Shown: positions 24,698 to 33,842, counted from the first letter of the stretch. The stretch: 64,000 nt of DNA from Hymenobacter baengnokdamensis (GCF_008728635.1 NZ_CP044285.1:2232001-2296000); one strand, 5' to 3'. Notes: generated from the sequence alone by a model not told the origin. Numbers and translations: made by a program.

Positions 24698-26116
24698 TTA
24701 TGATGCGGTATAGCCCAGAATTTTCAGCATACTGGCCGCTTCCTGTTTGGGCGCGAAGACGGTATCGGTGAGCGTGCCATCGGCGGCGCGGTCCAGGATG
24801 ACGTGCTTGGGCGCCGGAATCAGGCAGTGCTTGATGCCGCCGTAGCCGCTCAAGCTTTCCTGGTAGGCGCCGGTGTGGAAGAAGCCCACGTAGATGGGCT
24901 CGGCGGTAGCCGGCTGATTGCGAGCGGGTTGCAGCTGCGGCAGGAAGGTCTGGTAGATGTGCTTTTCGGAGTTGTAGTAGTCCTGCGAGTCGCAGGTGAG
25001 GCCGCCGAGCTGAATTTTGCGGTAAGGGCGGTTCCAGCCGTTGAGCGCCAGCATGATAAAGCGCTGGTTCAGGGCCCAGGTATCGGGGAGGTTGGTGATG
25101 AATGAGCCGTCAATCATGTACCACAGCTCCTTGTCATTCTGGAGCTTTTCATCCAGAATCGAGTAAATCGTAGCCCCGCTTTCACCCACCGTGAAGATGC
25201 CGAACTCGGTGAAGATGTTCGGCTCCGGCACACCTTCTTCGGCGCAGATGCGCTGAATGGTGCGCAGAATTTCGGCAATCATGTACGGGTAGTCGTACTC
25301 CAGCTGAATGGAAGTCTGGATGGGCAGCCCGCCGCCGATGTCGATGGTCTGGAGCGTAGGGCAGATTTTGCGCAACTCACAGTATTTGTGAATAAAGCGG
25401 CTCAGCTCCGACCAGTAGTACGACGTGTCCTTGATGCCCGTGCTGATGAAGTAGTGCAGCATCGTTAGCTCAAAGCGCGGGTCGCTCTTGATTTTCTGCT
25501 TGTAGAGCGGCACCGCGTCGGCGTAGCGGATGCCCAGGCGCGAGGTGTAGAACTGAAAGCGTGGCTCCTCATCCGACGCCAGGCGCAAACCCAGGTTGGT
25601 TTTGGTGTTGACGTGCGCGTGGTAGTAGTCGATTTCGTTGGGCGAGTCGAGAATGGGCAGGCAGTTCACAAACCCATCGTTGATGAGGTCGGAGATAGCC
25701 GCCTTGTATTCTTCGGTCTTGAACCCGTTGCAGATGATGTACTTATCCTTGCCAAACTTGCCGTGCTCAAACAGCGAGCGGATAATGCTGATGTCGAACC
25801 ACGACGAGGTTTCGAGGTGTACGTCGTTCTTCAGCGCCTCGTCGAGCACGAAGCGGAAGTGCGACGACTTGGTGCAGTAGGCGTACGAATACGAGCCCGT
25901 GTAGCCAGTCTGGGCAATGCCATCGGCAAACCACTGCTTGGCCCGCTGAATCTGGGAGCTGATTTTGGGCAGGTAGGTGAGGCGTAGCGGCGTGCCGTGT
26001 TTTGCTACTAAAGCCATAAGGTCGATATCATGGAAGCGCAGCTCATTGGCTTGCACCGTAAAATCGGCCGTAGGAAAATCGAAAGTCTGGGAAATCAGGT
26101 CGTGATAGGTATCCAT
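24698..26116 (-). CDS. speA: Biosynthetic-type arginine decarboxylase
   Basis: The 472-residue protein belongs to the PLP-dependent fold-III decarboxylases. The pyridoxal lysine is probably K83 in YSYAYCTKSS, which corresponds to the YAVKAN motif; downstream are ETSSWFDISIIRSL, TIDIGGGLPIQ and EFGIFTVGESG, the phosphate-binding and substrate regions. The Bacteroidota enzyme is annotated as arginine decarboxylase, making agmatine for polyamines, though diaminopimelate- or other amino-acid decarboxylation cannot be excluded from sequence. ATG 26116 was chosen over the longer frame because it starts the conserved region. It is divergent from an arginase-like gene and near argS. Confidence 0.8.
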   Translation of the reverse strand: MDTYHDLISQTFDFPTADFTVQANELRFHDIDLMALVAKHGTPLRLTYLPKISSQIQRAKQWFADGIAQTGYTGSYSYAYCTKSSHFRFVLDEALKNDVHLETSSWFDISIIRSLFEHGKFGKDKYIICNGFKTEEYKAAISDLINDGFVNCLPILDSPNEIDYYHAHVNTKTNLGLRLASDEEPRFQFYTSRLGIRYADAVPLYKQKIKSDPRFELTMLHYFISTGIKDTSYYWSELSRFIHKYCELRKICPTLQTIDIGGGLPIQTSIQLEYDYPYMIAEILRTIQRICAEEGVPEPNIFTEFGIFTVGESGATIYSILDEKLQNDKELWYMIDGSFITNLPDTWALNQRFIMLALNGWNRPYRKIQLGGLTCDSQDYYNSEKHIYQTFLPQLQPARNQPATAEPIYVGFFHTGAYQESLSGYGGIKHCLIPAPKHVILDRAADGTLTDTVFAPKQEAASMLKILGYTAS

Positions 26117-26335
26117 CGAGGCGGAAAAACGGCAAATAATCCCGACCTTTGCGGCGGGCAGGTCAAAAGTACCGCCGGGGGCCGGAAACGACCGGCCCGC
26201 ACGCATCGGACTCCGGTGAAAGGAAGCGACATGGCTACGGCGATTCTTCGTCGCAAGGCAGCGCGCGCCAGCGGCCCCTCGGGGCGGCGGGCGTCACGAT
26301 GCAGCCCGTTTTATTCGCTTTCCATTTCCCACCCG

Positions 26336-27310
26336 ATGAAACGCATCAAGCTTATTGAAGTCCGCTCCGAGCTGGGCGCCGGCACGCGGGGCGCCAGCCT
26401 GGGCCCCGATGCCCTGCGCGTAGCCTGCCTCAACAAAGGCTCCGACTATTTCCGGCGCTACAACTCGGTCGTCACGCCGGACCTCAACCACGTGCTGTTT
26501 GAGAAAAACCACTTTGCCTATGCCAAGCACATAGATTCCATCTACACAGTGCAGAAAGGCATTGCCAGCGCCGTGGAGCAGACGCTGCGCTTCGGCGAGT
26601 TTCCGCTGGTGCTGGCCGGCGACCACAGCAGCGCCAACGCCACTATTGCCGGCATCAAGGCGGCGTACCCGCATAAAACGCTGGGGGTTATCTGGATAGA
26701 TGCGCACGCCGATATTCACTCGCCCTACACTACGCCCAGCGGCAACGTGCACGGCATGCCCCTGGCGGCGGCCCTCAACGAGGATAACCGGCCCTGCCAG
26801 CGCAACCAGCCCGACGCCGAAACCGAGTTTTTCTGGCAGCGGCTACAAAATCTGGCCGAGCCCGGCCCCAAGCTGCGCCCCGAGCACCTGGTGTACGTAG
26901 CCGTGCGCGATACTGAGGAAGAAGAAAACGCCGTTATCGAGCGTCTGAATATCAAGTGGATAAAGCTGCCCGAAATTCAAGCCAAAGGCTCGCGCCGACT
27001 GGTGCGCGAGATTTATGAGCACCTGCGCTTCTGCGACCTGGTGTACATTTCCTTTGATGTCGATAGCCTCGATTCGGAGTTCAGCAAGGGCACCGGTACG
27101 CCGGTTGAGAAGGGCCTTTACCTGTCGGAAGCCGAAAACCTGTGCCAGGACCTGCTCGAAAACGAGCGGGTTATCTGCTTTGAGATGGTCGAAATCAACC
27201 CCACGCTCGATAATGAGAACACGATGGCTAAAAATGCCTTTAATATTCTCGAAAAAGCCACGGCGGCCATTGAGCGGCGGCTGCGCCTGGAAGAGGTGGT
27301 GAGCCGGTAA
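26336..27310 (+). CDS. Arginase-family ureohydrolase (arginase-like)
   Basis: The 324-residue enzyme has the binuclear manganese site of ureohydrolases: H97 in AGDHSS, D122, H124 and D126 in DAHADIH, and D241 and D243 in SFDVDSLD. The loop SGNVHGMP after the DAHAD motif is the arginine-contact pattern of arginases rather than agmatinases, which favours hydrolysis of arginine to ornithine and urea. The usual DP after the last motif is replaced by DS (SLDSEFSKGTGTP). The ATG at 26336 begins the conserved MKRIKLIEV strand; the upstream frame is judged non-coding. The gene is divergent from arginine decarboxylase and 53 bases before argS. Confidence 0.85.
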   Translation: MKRIKLIEVRSELGAGTRGASLGPDALRVACLNKGSDYFRRYNSVVTPDLNHVLFEKNHFAYAKHIDSIYTVQKGIASAVEQTLRFGEFPLVLAGDHSSANATIAGIKAAYPHKTLGVIWIDAHADIHSPYTTPSGNVHGMPLAAALNEDNRPCQRNQPDAETEFFWQRLQNLAEPGPKLRPEHLVYVAVRDTEEEENAVIERLNIKWIKLPEIQAKGSRRLVREIYEHLRFCDLVYISFDVDSLDSEFSKGTGTPVEKGLYLSEAENLCQDLLENERVICFEMVEINPTLDNENTMAKNAFNILEKATAAIERRLRLEEVVSR

Positions 27311-27350
27311 GCAGCGCATAGCATGCGCGAGTCTGCGCTGCTGCCCTGCG

Positions 27351-27358
27351 TACCTTTG
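27351..27358 (+). promoter_or_regulatory. -7 box of argS, 5 bases before the start
   Basis: TACCTTTG matches TAnnTTTG exactly and ends 5 bases before GTG 27364, predicting a leaderless mRNA with a GTG start. Confidence 0.45.
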
Positions 27359-27363
27359 CCCTC

Positions 27364-29157
27364 GTGCAACAGCTTGAACAAACCCTAAAAACCGCCCTGC
27401 AAGCGGCCGCGCAGGCCGTTTTCAATCAGGAGATTCCCGCCGCCAGCCTCGTGCTCCAGCCCACCCGCAAGGAGTTTGCCGGCAGCTTTACCCTCGTCAC
27501 GTTTCCGCTCACCAAGGCCTTTGGCAAAGGCCCGGAGCAAATTGGCCAGGCCCTGGGCGAGTGGCTGAAAACCCACGCGCCCGCCGTGCGCGGCTACAAC
27601 GTAGTAAAGGGTTTTCTGAATATTGAAATCGCCGATGCCGAGTGGCTCAAGCTATTTGGTGAGCTCTACCGCCGGCCGGCCGGTACGCCCGTGCCCACGG
27701 GCGGCCCGCAGCGGGTGGTGGTCGAGTACTCGTCGCCCAACACCAACAAGCCCCTGCACCTGGGCCACTTGCGCAACAACTTTCTGGGCTACAGCGTGGC
27801 CGAGATTCTGAAAGCCACCGGCGCCACTGTGGCAAAGGTGAACTTGGTGAATGACCGGGGCATCCACATCTGCAAGTCGATGATTGCCTACCAGCGCTTC
27901 GGCCACGACGAAACGCCCGAGAGCGCGGGCATCAAAGGCGACCACCTGGCTGGCAAGTACTACGTGCTGTTTGAGAAGCACTACCGCGAAGAAATAAAGC
28001 AGCTCGAAGCCGAAGGCGTAGCCAACGAAATCGCTAAAAAACAGGCCCCGCTGATGCTCGAAGCGCAGCAGATGCTGCAAGCCTGGGAAGCCGGCGACGA
28101 GGACGTGATGGCCCTCTGGCACCGCATGAATGGCTGGGTATACGACGGCTTCAACGCCACCTACGCCAACATCGGCGTTGATTTCGATAAGTTTTATTAC
28201 GAGTCGGGTACCTACCTGCTGGGCAAGGAGCGCGTGGAGGAAGGCTTGCAAAAGGGCGTGTTCTTCAAGAAAGAAAACGGCTCGGTGTGGGTTGACCTGC
28301 AGGCCGAAGGCCTTGACGAAAAGCTGCTGCTGCGCGCCGACGGTACCAGCGTCTACATCACCCAGGACCTGGGCACAGCCGAGCTGAAATACCAGGATTT
28401 CGGCTACGACAGCAGCATCTACGTCATCGCCGACGAGCAGAACTACCACATGCAGGTGCTGCAAGCCACGCTCAAAAAGCTGGGCAAGCCCTACGCCGAC
28501 GCCATCCATCACCTCAGCTACGGCATGGTCGATTTGCCCTCGGGCAAGATGAAAAGCCGCGAAGGTACCGTAGTCGATGCCGATGAGCTGGTGAAAGAAG
28601 TAGAGGAAGCCGCCAAAGCCGCTACCCTTGAAAAAGGCAAAACCAAAGGCCTGGGCGACGAGGAATTAATGCAGCTCTACCACACGCTGGGCCTGGGCGC
28701 ACTGAAATACTACCTGCTGAAAGTGGACCCCAAAAAGCGCATGCTTTTCAACCCCGAAGAATCGGTGCGGCTGGAAGGCGACACGGGTCCTTTTATTCAA
28801 TATAGCTACGCGCGTATATCGTCTATCCGCCGCAAGGCGCTGGAGCAGGGTGTGGAAGAAACCAGCGATTTCAGCCAGCTGGGCGAGCTGCAACCCACTG
28901 AGCAGGAGCTTATTCAGCAGCTGGCCGGCTACGCGGGCGTGGTGGCCGAAGCGGCCCGCACGCTCTCGCCGGCCGTGGTGGCGCAGTATGCCTACGACGT
29001 AGCCAAGAGCTACAACCGCTTTTATACCGAAGTGCCGATTTTTGCCGAAACTGACCCGCTGAAAAAAGCCTTCCGCGTGGCGCTCTCGGCCAAAACGGCC
29101 GAAACCATCAAAACCACCCTCGGCCTGCTCGGCATCGACGTGCCCGAGCGCATGTAA
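27364..29157 (+). CDS. argS: Arginyl-tRNA synthetase
   Basis: ArgRS charges tRNA-Arg. The 597-residue class I enzyme has the N-terminal tRNA-recognition (Arg_tRNA_synt_N) domain in residues 1-90, the HIGH signature as H132-L-G-H135 in NTNKPLHLGHLRNN, and the KMSKS loop as K395-M-K-S-R399, a variant usual for ArgRS. The C-terminal anticodon-binding domain includes GDTGPFIQYSYARISSI and the end FAETDPLKKAFRVALSAKTAETIKTTLGLLGI. GTG at 27364 is the start because it opens the conserved N-terminus (QQLEQTLKTAL) and follows a -7 box directly. It stands next to arginase-like and arginine decarboxylase genes. Confidence 0.95.
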   Translation: MQQLEQTLKTALQAAAQAVFNQEIPAASLVLQPTRKEFAGSFTLVTFPLTKAFGKGPEQIGQALGEWLKTHAPAVRGYNVVKGFLNIEIADAEWLKLFGELYRRPAGTPVPTGGPQRVVVEYSSPNTNKPLHLGHLRNNFLGYSVAEILKATGATVAKVNLVNDRGIHICKSMIAYQRFGHDETPESAGIKGDHLAGKYYVLFEKHYREEIKQLEAEGVANEIAKKQAPLMLEAQQMLQAWEAGDEDVMALWHRMNGWVYDGFNATYANIGVDFDKFYYESGTYLLGKERVEEGLQKGVFFKKENGSVWVDLQAEGLDEKLLLRADGTSVYITQDLGTAELKYQDFGYDSSIYVIADEQNYHMQVLQATLKKLGKPYADAIHHLSYGMVDLPSGKMKSREGTVVDADELVKEVEEAAKAATLEKGKTKGLGDEELMQLYHTLGLGALKYYLLKVDPKKRMLFNPEESVRLEGDTGPFIQYSYARISSIRRKALEQGVEETSDFSQLGELQPTEQELIQQLAGYAGVVAEAARTLSPAVVAQYAYDVAKSYNRFYTEVPIFAETDPLKKAFRVALSAKTAETIKTTLGLLGIDVPERM

Positions 29158-29189
29158 ATATTTGTTGCTCAAAACAATACTATCATAAT

Positions 29190-30203
29190 ATGGCTTTTTT
29201 CCGGGTAGGTCAACAGGGACAGCTCACGCGTGTTGCTGCTAGTGGTTTCGCAGAGTTAGGTTTAAAAGAGCGCCAAGACCTCCAAGTTCTGTTGCGTAAT
29301 AATTCTGAAGCTATTAGTCCCGACCTATTTGTGTTTGCTGAAGAATTCAGCAATTGGCAAGAAAGTAAACGAAGGGTGGATTTGTTGGCACTAGATAGAA
29401 AGGCAAATCTGGTAGTTATTGAATTAAAGCGAGTAGAGGAGGGAGGCCATATGGAGCTACAAGCACTGCGCTATGCGGCCATGCTTTCCACTGTGGATTT
29501 TCCTCAGGTGGTAGAAGCATACAAGAATATGATTAAAAATTCGTCTAGTGCGCAACAACAGGATATTAATGAGGCACAGGCTGAGCAAAAAATACTGGAT
29601 TTTCTGGGTGTAGCCAGTAGTGATGAAGTTCTTATATCAGATAAGCCGCGTATTATATTGATGGCACCAAGTTTTTCTAAAGAAATGACAACTACTGTTT
29701 TGTGGTTAAACGAACGGGGCCTGGATATACGTTGTCTTTCAGTAGAACCATATAAGGTAGAAGGTAATGTTCTGCTTGAAATTCAACAGATACTTCCCTT
29801 ACCATCCGCGACTGAATACGTGGTTAAGAAACGTGAGAAAGAAGAGAAGGCAGAAAAACAATTAGAAACTCAAAAACGAAGAGCACGCACATTGCCAACG
29901 CTCTTAGCCGCTAATTATCTGCATTCTGGGAGTATACTTGAATTAATAAGGTTGCCGAAAAACGTATTGAAACAAGTTCCGCATGATGCCCGCCTTGCAA
30001 AACTGCTGGATGAAAATCAAGTTGAATGGCTTTTCAATAATCAGGTTTACTCTCTCTCGGGACTTTGTAATGTGATATGTGCTAAATTCGCCCCCAATTT
30101 GTTTGCCGCTGATTATGCTTTTGCAGGGCCAGATAATTGGGCACGTCAAGGAGATGTGACATGGCTATCAGATGTCGCTAAAAAACTAGAATCAGAAAAT
30201 TAG
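29190..30203 (+). CDS. PD-(D/E)XK nuclease-like protein (DUF91/NucS-like)
   Basis: The 337-residue protein carries a nuclease-like core near residues 40-100: D64 in RRVDLLALD, then E78-L-K80 in LVVIELKRVEEGG, and a following MELQALRYAAML helix whose glutamine often helps in this fold. A charged linker (KKREKEEKAEKQLETQKRRAR, about residues 214-234) separates it from a C-terminal region of about 100 residues with no recognised family. The gene is strikingly AT-richer than argS before it and the LOG gene after it, which suggests transfer. A role in DNA repair or defence is possible but not shown by the context. Confidence 0.7.
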   Translation: MAFFRVGQQGQLTRVAASGFAELGLKERQDLQVLLRNNSEAISPDLFVFAEEFSNWQESKRRVDLLALDRKANLVVIELKRVEEGGHMELQALRYAAMLSTVDFPQVVEAYKNMIKNSSSAQQQDINEAQAEQKILDFLGVASSDEVLISDKPRIILMAPSFSKEMTTTVLWLNERGLDIRCLSVEPYKVEGNVLLEIQQILPLPSATEYVVKKREKEEKAEKQLETQKRRARTLPTLLAANYLHSGSILELIRLPKNVLKQVPHDARLAKLLDENQVEWLFNNQVYSLSGLCNVICAKFAPNLFAADYAFAGPDNWARQGDVTWLSDVAKKLESEN

Positions 30204-30216
30204 TGTACTAATAAAA

Positions 30217-30798
30217 ATGCGTAGCATAGCAGTGTACTGCGGCTCCAGCAGCGGCAACCAGGAAGTATATACCCAGCAGGCCCAGGAGCTGGGCCGCGAG
30301 CTGGCCCGGCGCGGTATTACCCTGGTGTACGGCGGCGGCTGCGTGGGCCTGATGGGCGTTATCGCCGATGCCGTGCTGGCCGAAGGCGGTAAGGTTATCG
30401 GGGTTATTCCCGGCTTTCTGGCCGATAAGGAGCTGGCGCACAAGGGCTGCACCGAACTGCACGTAGTCGAAACCATGCACCAGCGCAAGCTGCTGATGGC
30501 CGACCTGGCCGAAGGCTTTATTGCCATGCCCGGCGGCTTCGGCACGCTCGAAGAGTTGTTTGAGGTGCTGACCTGGGGCCAGCTGGGCCTGCACGCCAAG
30601 CCCATTGCGTTGCTCAATGTAGCGGGCTTCTACGACCAGCTGCTTGGCCTCTGCGACCACATGGTGAGCGAAGGCTTTGTACGCACGGAAAATCGCAAGC
30701 AGGTATTACAAAATGCCAACGCGACGGCCCTGCTCGATGCCATGACCCAGTACCAGCCCCTGCGAGTGGAAAAATGGCTGACGTCGGAAAAGAGCTGA
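30217..30798 (+). CDS. LOG-family protein (nucleotide 5'-monophosphate nucleosidase)
   Basis: The 193-residue protein has the LOG/TIGR00730 Rossmann-like fold with the diagnostic PGGFGTLEELFE motif (about residues 108-119), the opening AVYCGSSSG and YGGGCVGLMGVIADAVL. LOG proteins hydrolyse nucleotide monophosphates to base and ribose-5-phosphate; in plants and some bacteria this releases cytokinins, in others the role is nucleotide salvage or toxic-nucleotide removal. Compact size without extra domains fits the bacterial form. It is convergent with egtB. Confidence 0.9.
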   Translation: MRSIAVYCGSSSGNQEVYTQQAQELGRELARRGITLVYGGGCVGLMGVIADAVLAEGGKVIGVIPGFLADKELAHKGCTELHVVETMHQRKLLMADLAEGFIAMPGGFGTLEELFEVLTWGQLGLHAKPIALLNVAGFYDQLLGLCDHMVSEGFVRTENRKQVLQNANATALLDAMTQYQPLRVEKWLTSEKS

Positions 30799-30840
30799 GC
30801 CGCAGATTAATCGTTGCCATAACCGGCGATTTTGGCTCTG

Positions 30841-32190
30841 CTACCGCGCCAGCCGCAGCCCAGTAAACTGCCAGCGTTTGTCGGCATGAAAGAAATTGCG
30901 GTAGCTCACCCGGATATGACTCTCGGGCGTGGCGCACGAACCGCCGCGCAGCACCAGCTGGTTTAGCATAAACTTGCCGTTGTACTCGCCCAGCGCCCCG
31001 GCGGCGCGCTGATAGCCGGGGTAGGGGTGGTAGGCCGAATACGTCCACTCCCAGCAGTCGCCGAGCAGCTGGTGGCACTGCGTGGGGTCGGCGTCGGCGG
31101 CGAGCGGCTGCGGGTCGAAGTAGCCGCTTTCGAGCCAGTTGCCGCCCTGGGGCGTGGCCTTAAAGTGGCGGGCCGCGGTTTCCCATTCGGCCTCGGTAGG
31201 CAGGCGGGCGCCGGCCCACTGGGCATACGCATCGGCTTCGTAGAAGCTAATGTGCGAAACGGGCGCCGCCAGCTTAAGCGGCTCCAGGCCGGTAGGGCCA
31301 TAGCGCAGCCACTGGCCCTCCGCATTTTTCGACCAGTAGAGCGGGGCCGTCCAACCCTCGCGGCTAGCTAAATCCCAGCCCTCGCCGAGCCAGAACTGAA
31401 ACTGCTGGTAGCCGCCCGCCTCGATAAATTGCAGATAGTCGGCGTTGGTCACGAGCCGGTTTTGCAGCTCGAAAGGCGCCACCAATACTTCGTGCACCGG
31501 CAATTCGTTGTCAAATGAAAAGCCGGCCGCCTGGTGACCAATGCTGTAGATTCCGCCGGGCACCGGCAGCCAGGCAGCGGGCCGCGCCGTAGCGCCGGGG
31601 CTGGAAAAGTCGCTGGCCTCAAGGGAAGGTAAGAAGCTTTTATTATATTCAAAATTTTCTATATAAGCCGGAGCCAGCGGGTTGGTGCTCAGGATATATT
31701 TAATATCGGTTGCCAGCAGCTCCTGGTGCTGCTGCTCGTGGTGCAGGCCCAGCTCGACCAGCTCGGTGGCCGTGAGGGGTAGTTCGCTCAGGCCAGCCAG
31801 CAGCCTAGCCATGTGCTCGTCGACGTAGGCGCGGTAGCGATACACATCGGCCAGCGGCGGGCGCGAGAGCGTACCGCGGTCGGCCCGATTTACTCTGGAG
31901 CCGAGCGAATTATAGTAAGAGTTGAATAAAAAGGCGTAATCGGGGTGAAATACCGCGTAGCCGGGCAAAAACTGCTTGAGCAGAAACGTCTCCCAAAACC
32001 AGGTAGTGTGGGCCAGGTGCCACTTGGGCGGGCTCACGTCGAGGGTGGGCTGCACCACCGTGTCTTCGGGCAGCAGCGGCTGCACCAGCGCTACCGACTG
32101 GGCCCGCACGGCCTGATAGTGAGCCGGTAAGCCGGCCACAGCGCCAGGCGCTACGGCGGGAGAGGGGAGAAGCGAGGCAGCAGAAGCCAT
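30841..32190 (-). CDS. egtB: Ergothioneine biosynthesis protein EgtB-like sulfoxide synthase
   Basis: EgtB is the iron enzyme that joins trimethylhistidine (hercynine) with a thiol and oxygen on the way to ergothioneine. The 449-residue protein has an N-terminal DinB-like four-helix domain with the iron ligands H58 (KWHLAHTTW region) and H151/H155 in HEQQHQE (H-x3-H-x-E), and a C-terminal formylglycine-enzyme-like domain (from about residue 205, PVPGGIYSIGHQAAG, to QLVLRGGSCATPESHIR and FTGLRLAR). The usual partner methyltransferase EgtD is not beside it, so its pathway cannot be confirmed. Other family members make selenoneine or ovothiol. Confidence 0.85.
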   Translation of the reverse strand: MASAASLLPSPAVAPGAVAGLPAHYQAVRAQSVALVQPLLPEDTVVQPTLDVSPPKWHLAHTTWFWETFLLKQFLPGYAVFHPDYAFLFNSYYNSLGSRVNRADRGTLSRPPLADVYRYRAYVDEHMARLLAGLSELPLTATELVELGLHHEQQHQELLATDIKYILSTNPLAPAYIENFEYNKSFLPSLEASDFSSPGATARPAAWLPVPGGIYSIGHQAAGFSFDNELPVHEVLVAPFELQNRLVTNADYLQFIEAGGYQQFQFWLGEGWDLASREGWTAPLYWSKNAEGQWLRYGPTGLEPLKLAAPVSHISFYEADAYAQWAGARLPTEAEWETAARHFKATPQGGNWLESGYFDPQPLAADADPTQCHQLLGDCWEWTYSAYHPYPGYQRAAGALGEYNGKFMLNQLVLRGGSCATPESHIRVSYRNFFHADKRWQFTGLRLAR

Positions 32191-32470
32191 AGATGGAAGC
32201 TAAAAAGTAAGGTAGCAGACGAGCCACCCTTGTAACCGCGCCGACCGGCGCAGGGTTACGCGCCCCGGCCCAAAACCGGCCGGCTGGGGCGGCCCGGCCG
32301 CGTTCAGTGAAGCTGACGCGCTACGGGCCGCTGAATAATATGAAAATAGCCAAGAAAAAAGTAACGCTAAGGAATTTACCGCATGCTAAGGTGGTTTGCA
32401 CTAGCCGCCGGTAGTGGTAGCCATCCAAATGGTTTCGACCGGTTTTTCCTTGCTTAGTAAGTTGTTGTTT
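32191..32470. other. Divergent intergenic region, GC-rich imperfect palindromes
   Basis: The 280-base gap between egtB and the KGG protein contains GC-rich inverted stretches (for example GTAACC at 32233 with GGTTAC at 32254, and CCGGCC repeats up to 32300). No promoter could be assigned with confidence. Confidence 0.4.
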
Positions 32471-32746
32471 ATGAGTACGACTGGTGTTGATTTTACTGCG
32501 CCCGCTTCCCTTCCTACTGCCAAGCAGCCCAAGCGTCCGGCCCGGCGCATTGGTGAAAAAAGCCGCCGCGGCTTCGCGGCCATGTCGCCCGAGCAGCAGC
32601 GGCGCATTGCCAGCGAAGGCGGTCGGGCCTCGCACGAAAGTGGCCGGGGCCACCGCTTTTCGTCGGAGGAGGCACGCGCCGCGGGCCGCAAAGGGGGCCA
32701 GATAAGCCGCCGCGGTCCCAGTAAGCCTGGTTCTGACGCCGCATAG
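32471..32746 (+). CDS. KGG-motif stress-induced protein
   Basis: The 91-residue basic protein carries the Con-10/general stress KGG repeat: GFAAMSPEQQRRIASEGGRASHESG followed by FSSEEARAAGRKGGQISRRG. Proteins with this motif are small, hydrophilic, probably disordered and induced by stress or starvation. The ATG at 32471 (MSTTGVDF) removes a hydrophobic upstream extension that does not fit the family. It is followed after 25 bases by menC. Confidence 0.8.
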   Translation: MSTTGVDFTAPASLPTAKQPKRPARRIGEKSRRGFAAMSPEQQRRIASEGGRASHESGRGHRFSSEEARAAGRKGGQISRRGPSKPGSDAA

Positions 32747-32759
32747 CCCTGCTGGGCTG

Positions 32760-32767
32760 CACCTTTG
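32760..32767 (+). promoter_or_regulatory. -7-like box before menC
   Basis: CACCTTTG differs from TAnnTTTG by one base and ends 4 bases before ATG 32772. Confidence 0.25.
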
Positions 32768-32771
32768 CACC

Positions 32772-33842
32772 ATGCTGACTCTAACCTACCAGCGGCGGGT
32801 GCTGCACTTCAACTTTCCGGCCCGCACCTCGCGCGGCGCGCTCAGCCAGCACGTAGCTTATTACCTCGGCCTGCACCACAAGCAGCAGCCTGAGGTAACC
32901 GGGTGGGGCGAAGCCGCGCCGCTCGAAGGTCTGAGTCTCGATTACCGGGCTGATTTTGAAGAGGTTGTTGCGCAATTTTGCCAGCAGTTCAACCAAGCCC
33001 GGCACGATGAGCTAACGGCCGCCGCGGCCGCCGCGCTGGTGCCCGCCCAGCTGCCTGCGCTGCGCTTCGCCCTCGAAACCGCCGTGCTCGACCTGGCCGG
33101 CGGTGGGCGGCAGCAGCTGTATGCCAACGACTTTAGCCAGGGGCGGGCCGCCCTGCCCATCAACGGCCTGGTGTGGATGGGCGATGCCGCTTTCATGCGC
33201 GAGCAGATTCGGCAGAAGCTGGCTGCTGGCTACGGGTGCCTGAAAGTTAAAATCGGTAGCCTCGATTTTGCCACCGAGCTGGAGCTGCTGGCTGAGATAA
33301 GAGCCGAGGCCGGCCCCGCACAGCTGGTGTTGCGCGTGGATGCCAATGGTGCCTTTGCGCCCGCCGAGGCGCCCGCCAAGCTCGCCGCGCTGTCCCGCTT
33401 TCACATTCACTCCATCGAGCAGCCTATCAAAGCCGGGCAGTGGTCGGCGCTGGCTACGCTCTGCCGCGAGTCGCCCATCCCCATTGCGCTCGATGAGGAG
33501 CTGATTGGCCTTACCGAGCCGGCCCGCCAGCAGGCCCTGCTTGAGGAGGTGCGCCCGCCCTACCTGGTGCTCAAGCCCACGCTGCTGGGAGGCCACGCCG
33601 CTACCCGCCGCTGGATAGCGCTGGCCGAAGCCCGGGGTATAGCCTGGTGGATAACCTCGGCGCTGGAATCGAACATCGGTCTCAACGCCGTGGCGCAGCT
33701 TACGGGCGAGTACGCGGTGGGTGATTTTGCCCAGGGCCTGGGCACCGGGCAGCTCTACCGCAACAACCTGGCGGCGCCGCTCACTATTGGCGCCGGGGCC
33801 CTGCACTACGACCCGGCGGGCCACTGGCAGCATCCCGGATAG
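32772..33842 (+). CDS. menC: o-Succinylbenzoate synthase
   Basis: MenC dehydrates SHCHC to o-succinylbenzoate in menaquinone synthesis. The 356-residue enolase-superfamily protein shows the K158-x-K160 pair (LKVKIG), metal ligands D190 (LRVDANGAF), E216 (SIEQP) and D241 (ALDEE), and the final K268 (LVLKPTL), all in the order and spacing of the family. Menaquinone is the respiratory quinone of Bacteroidota, so this fits, but dipeptide epimerases share the fold and cannot be excluded on these residues alone. No other men genes are in the window. Confidence 0.85.
   Translation: MLTLTYQRRVLHFNFPARTSRGALSQHVAYYLGLHHKQQPEVTGWGEAAPLEGLSLDYRADFEEVVAQFCQQFNQARHDELTAAAAAALVPAQLPALRFALETAVLDLAGGGRQQLYANDFSQGRAALPINGLVWMGDAAFMREQIRQKLAAGYGCLKVKIGSLDFATELELLAEIRAEAGPAQLVLRVDANGAFAPAEAPAKLAALSRFHIHSIEQPIKAGQWSALATLCRESPIPIALDEELIGLTEPARQQALLEEVRPPYLVLKPTLLGGHAATRRWIALAEARGIAWWITSALESNIGLNAVAQLTGEYAVGDFAQGLGTGQLYRNNLAAPLTIGAGALHYDPAGHWQHPG

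Noticed and set aside
26117..26335. Possible riboswitch or leader peptide between arginine decarboxylase and arginase-like genes
   Set aside because: No conserved aptamer or Arg-rich short peptide pattern could be recognised; only weak -7-like sequences (GACCTTTG near 26150) are present.
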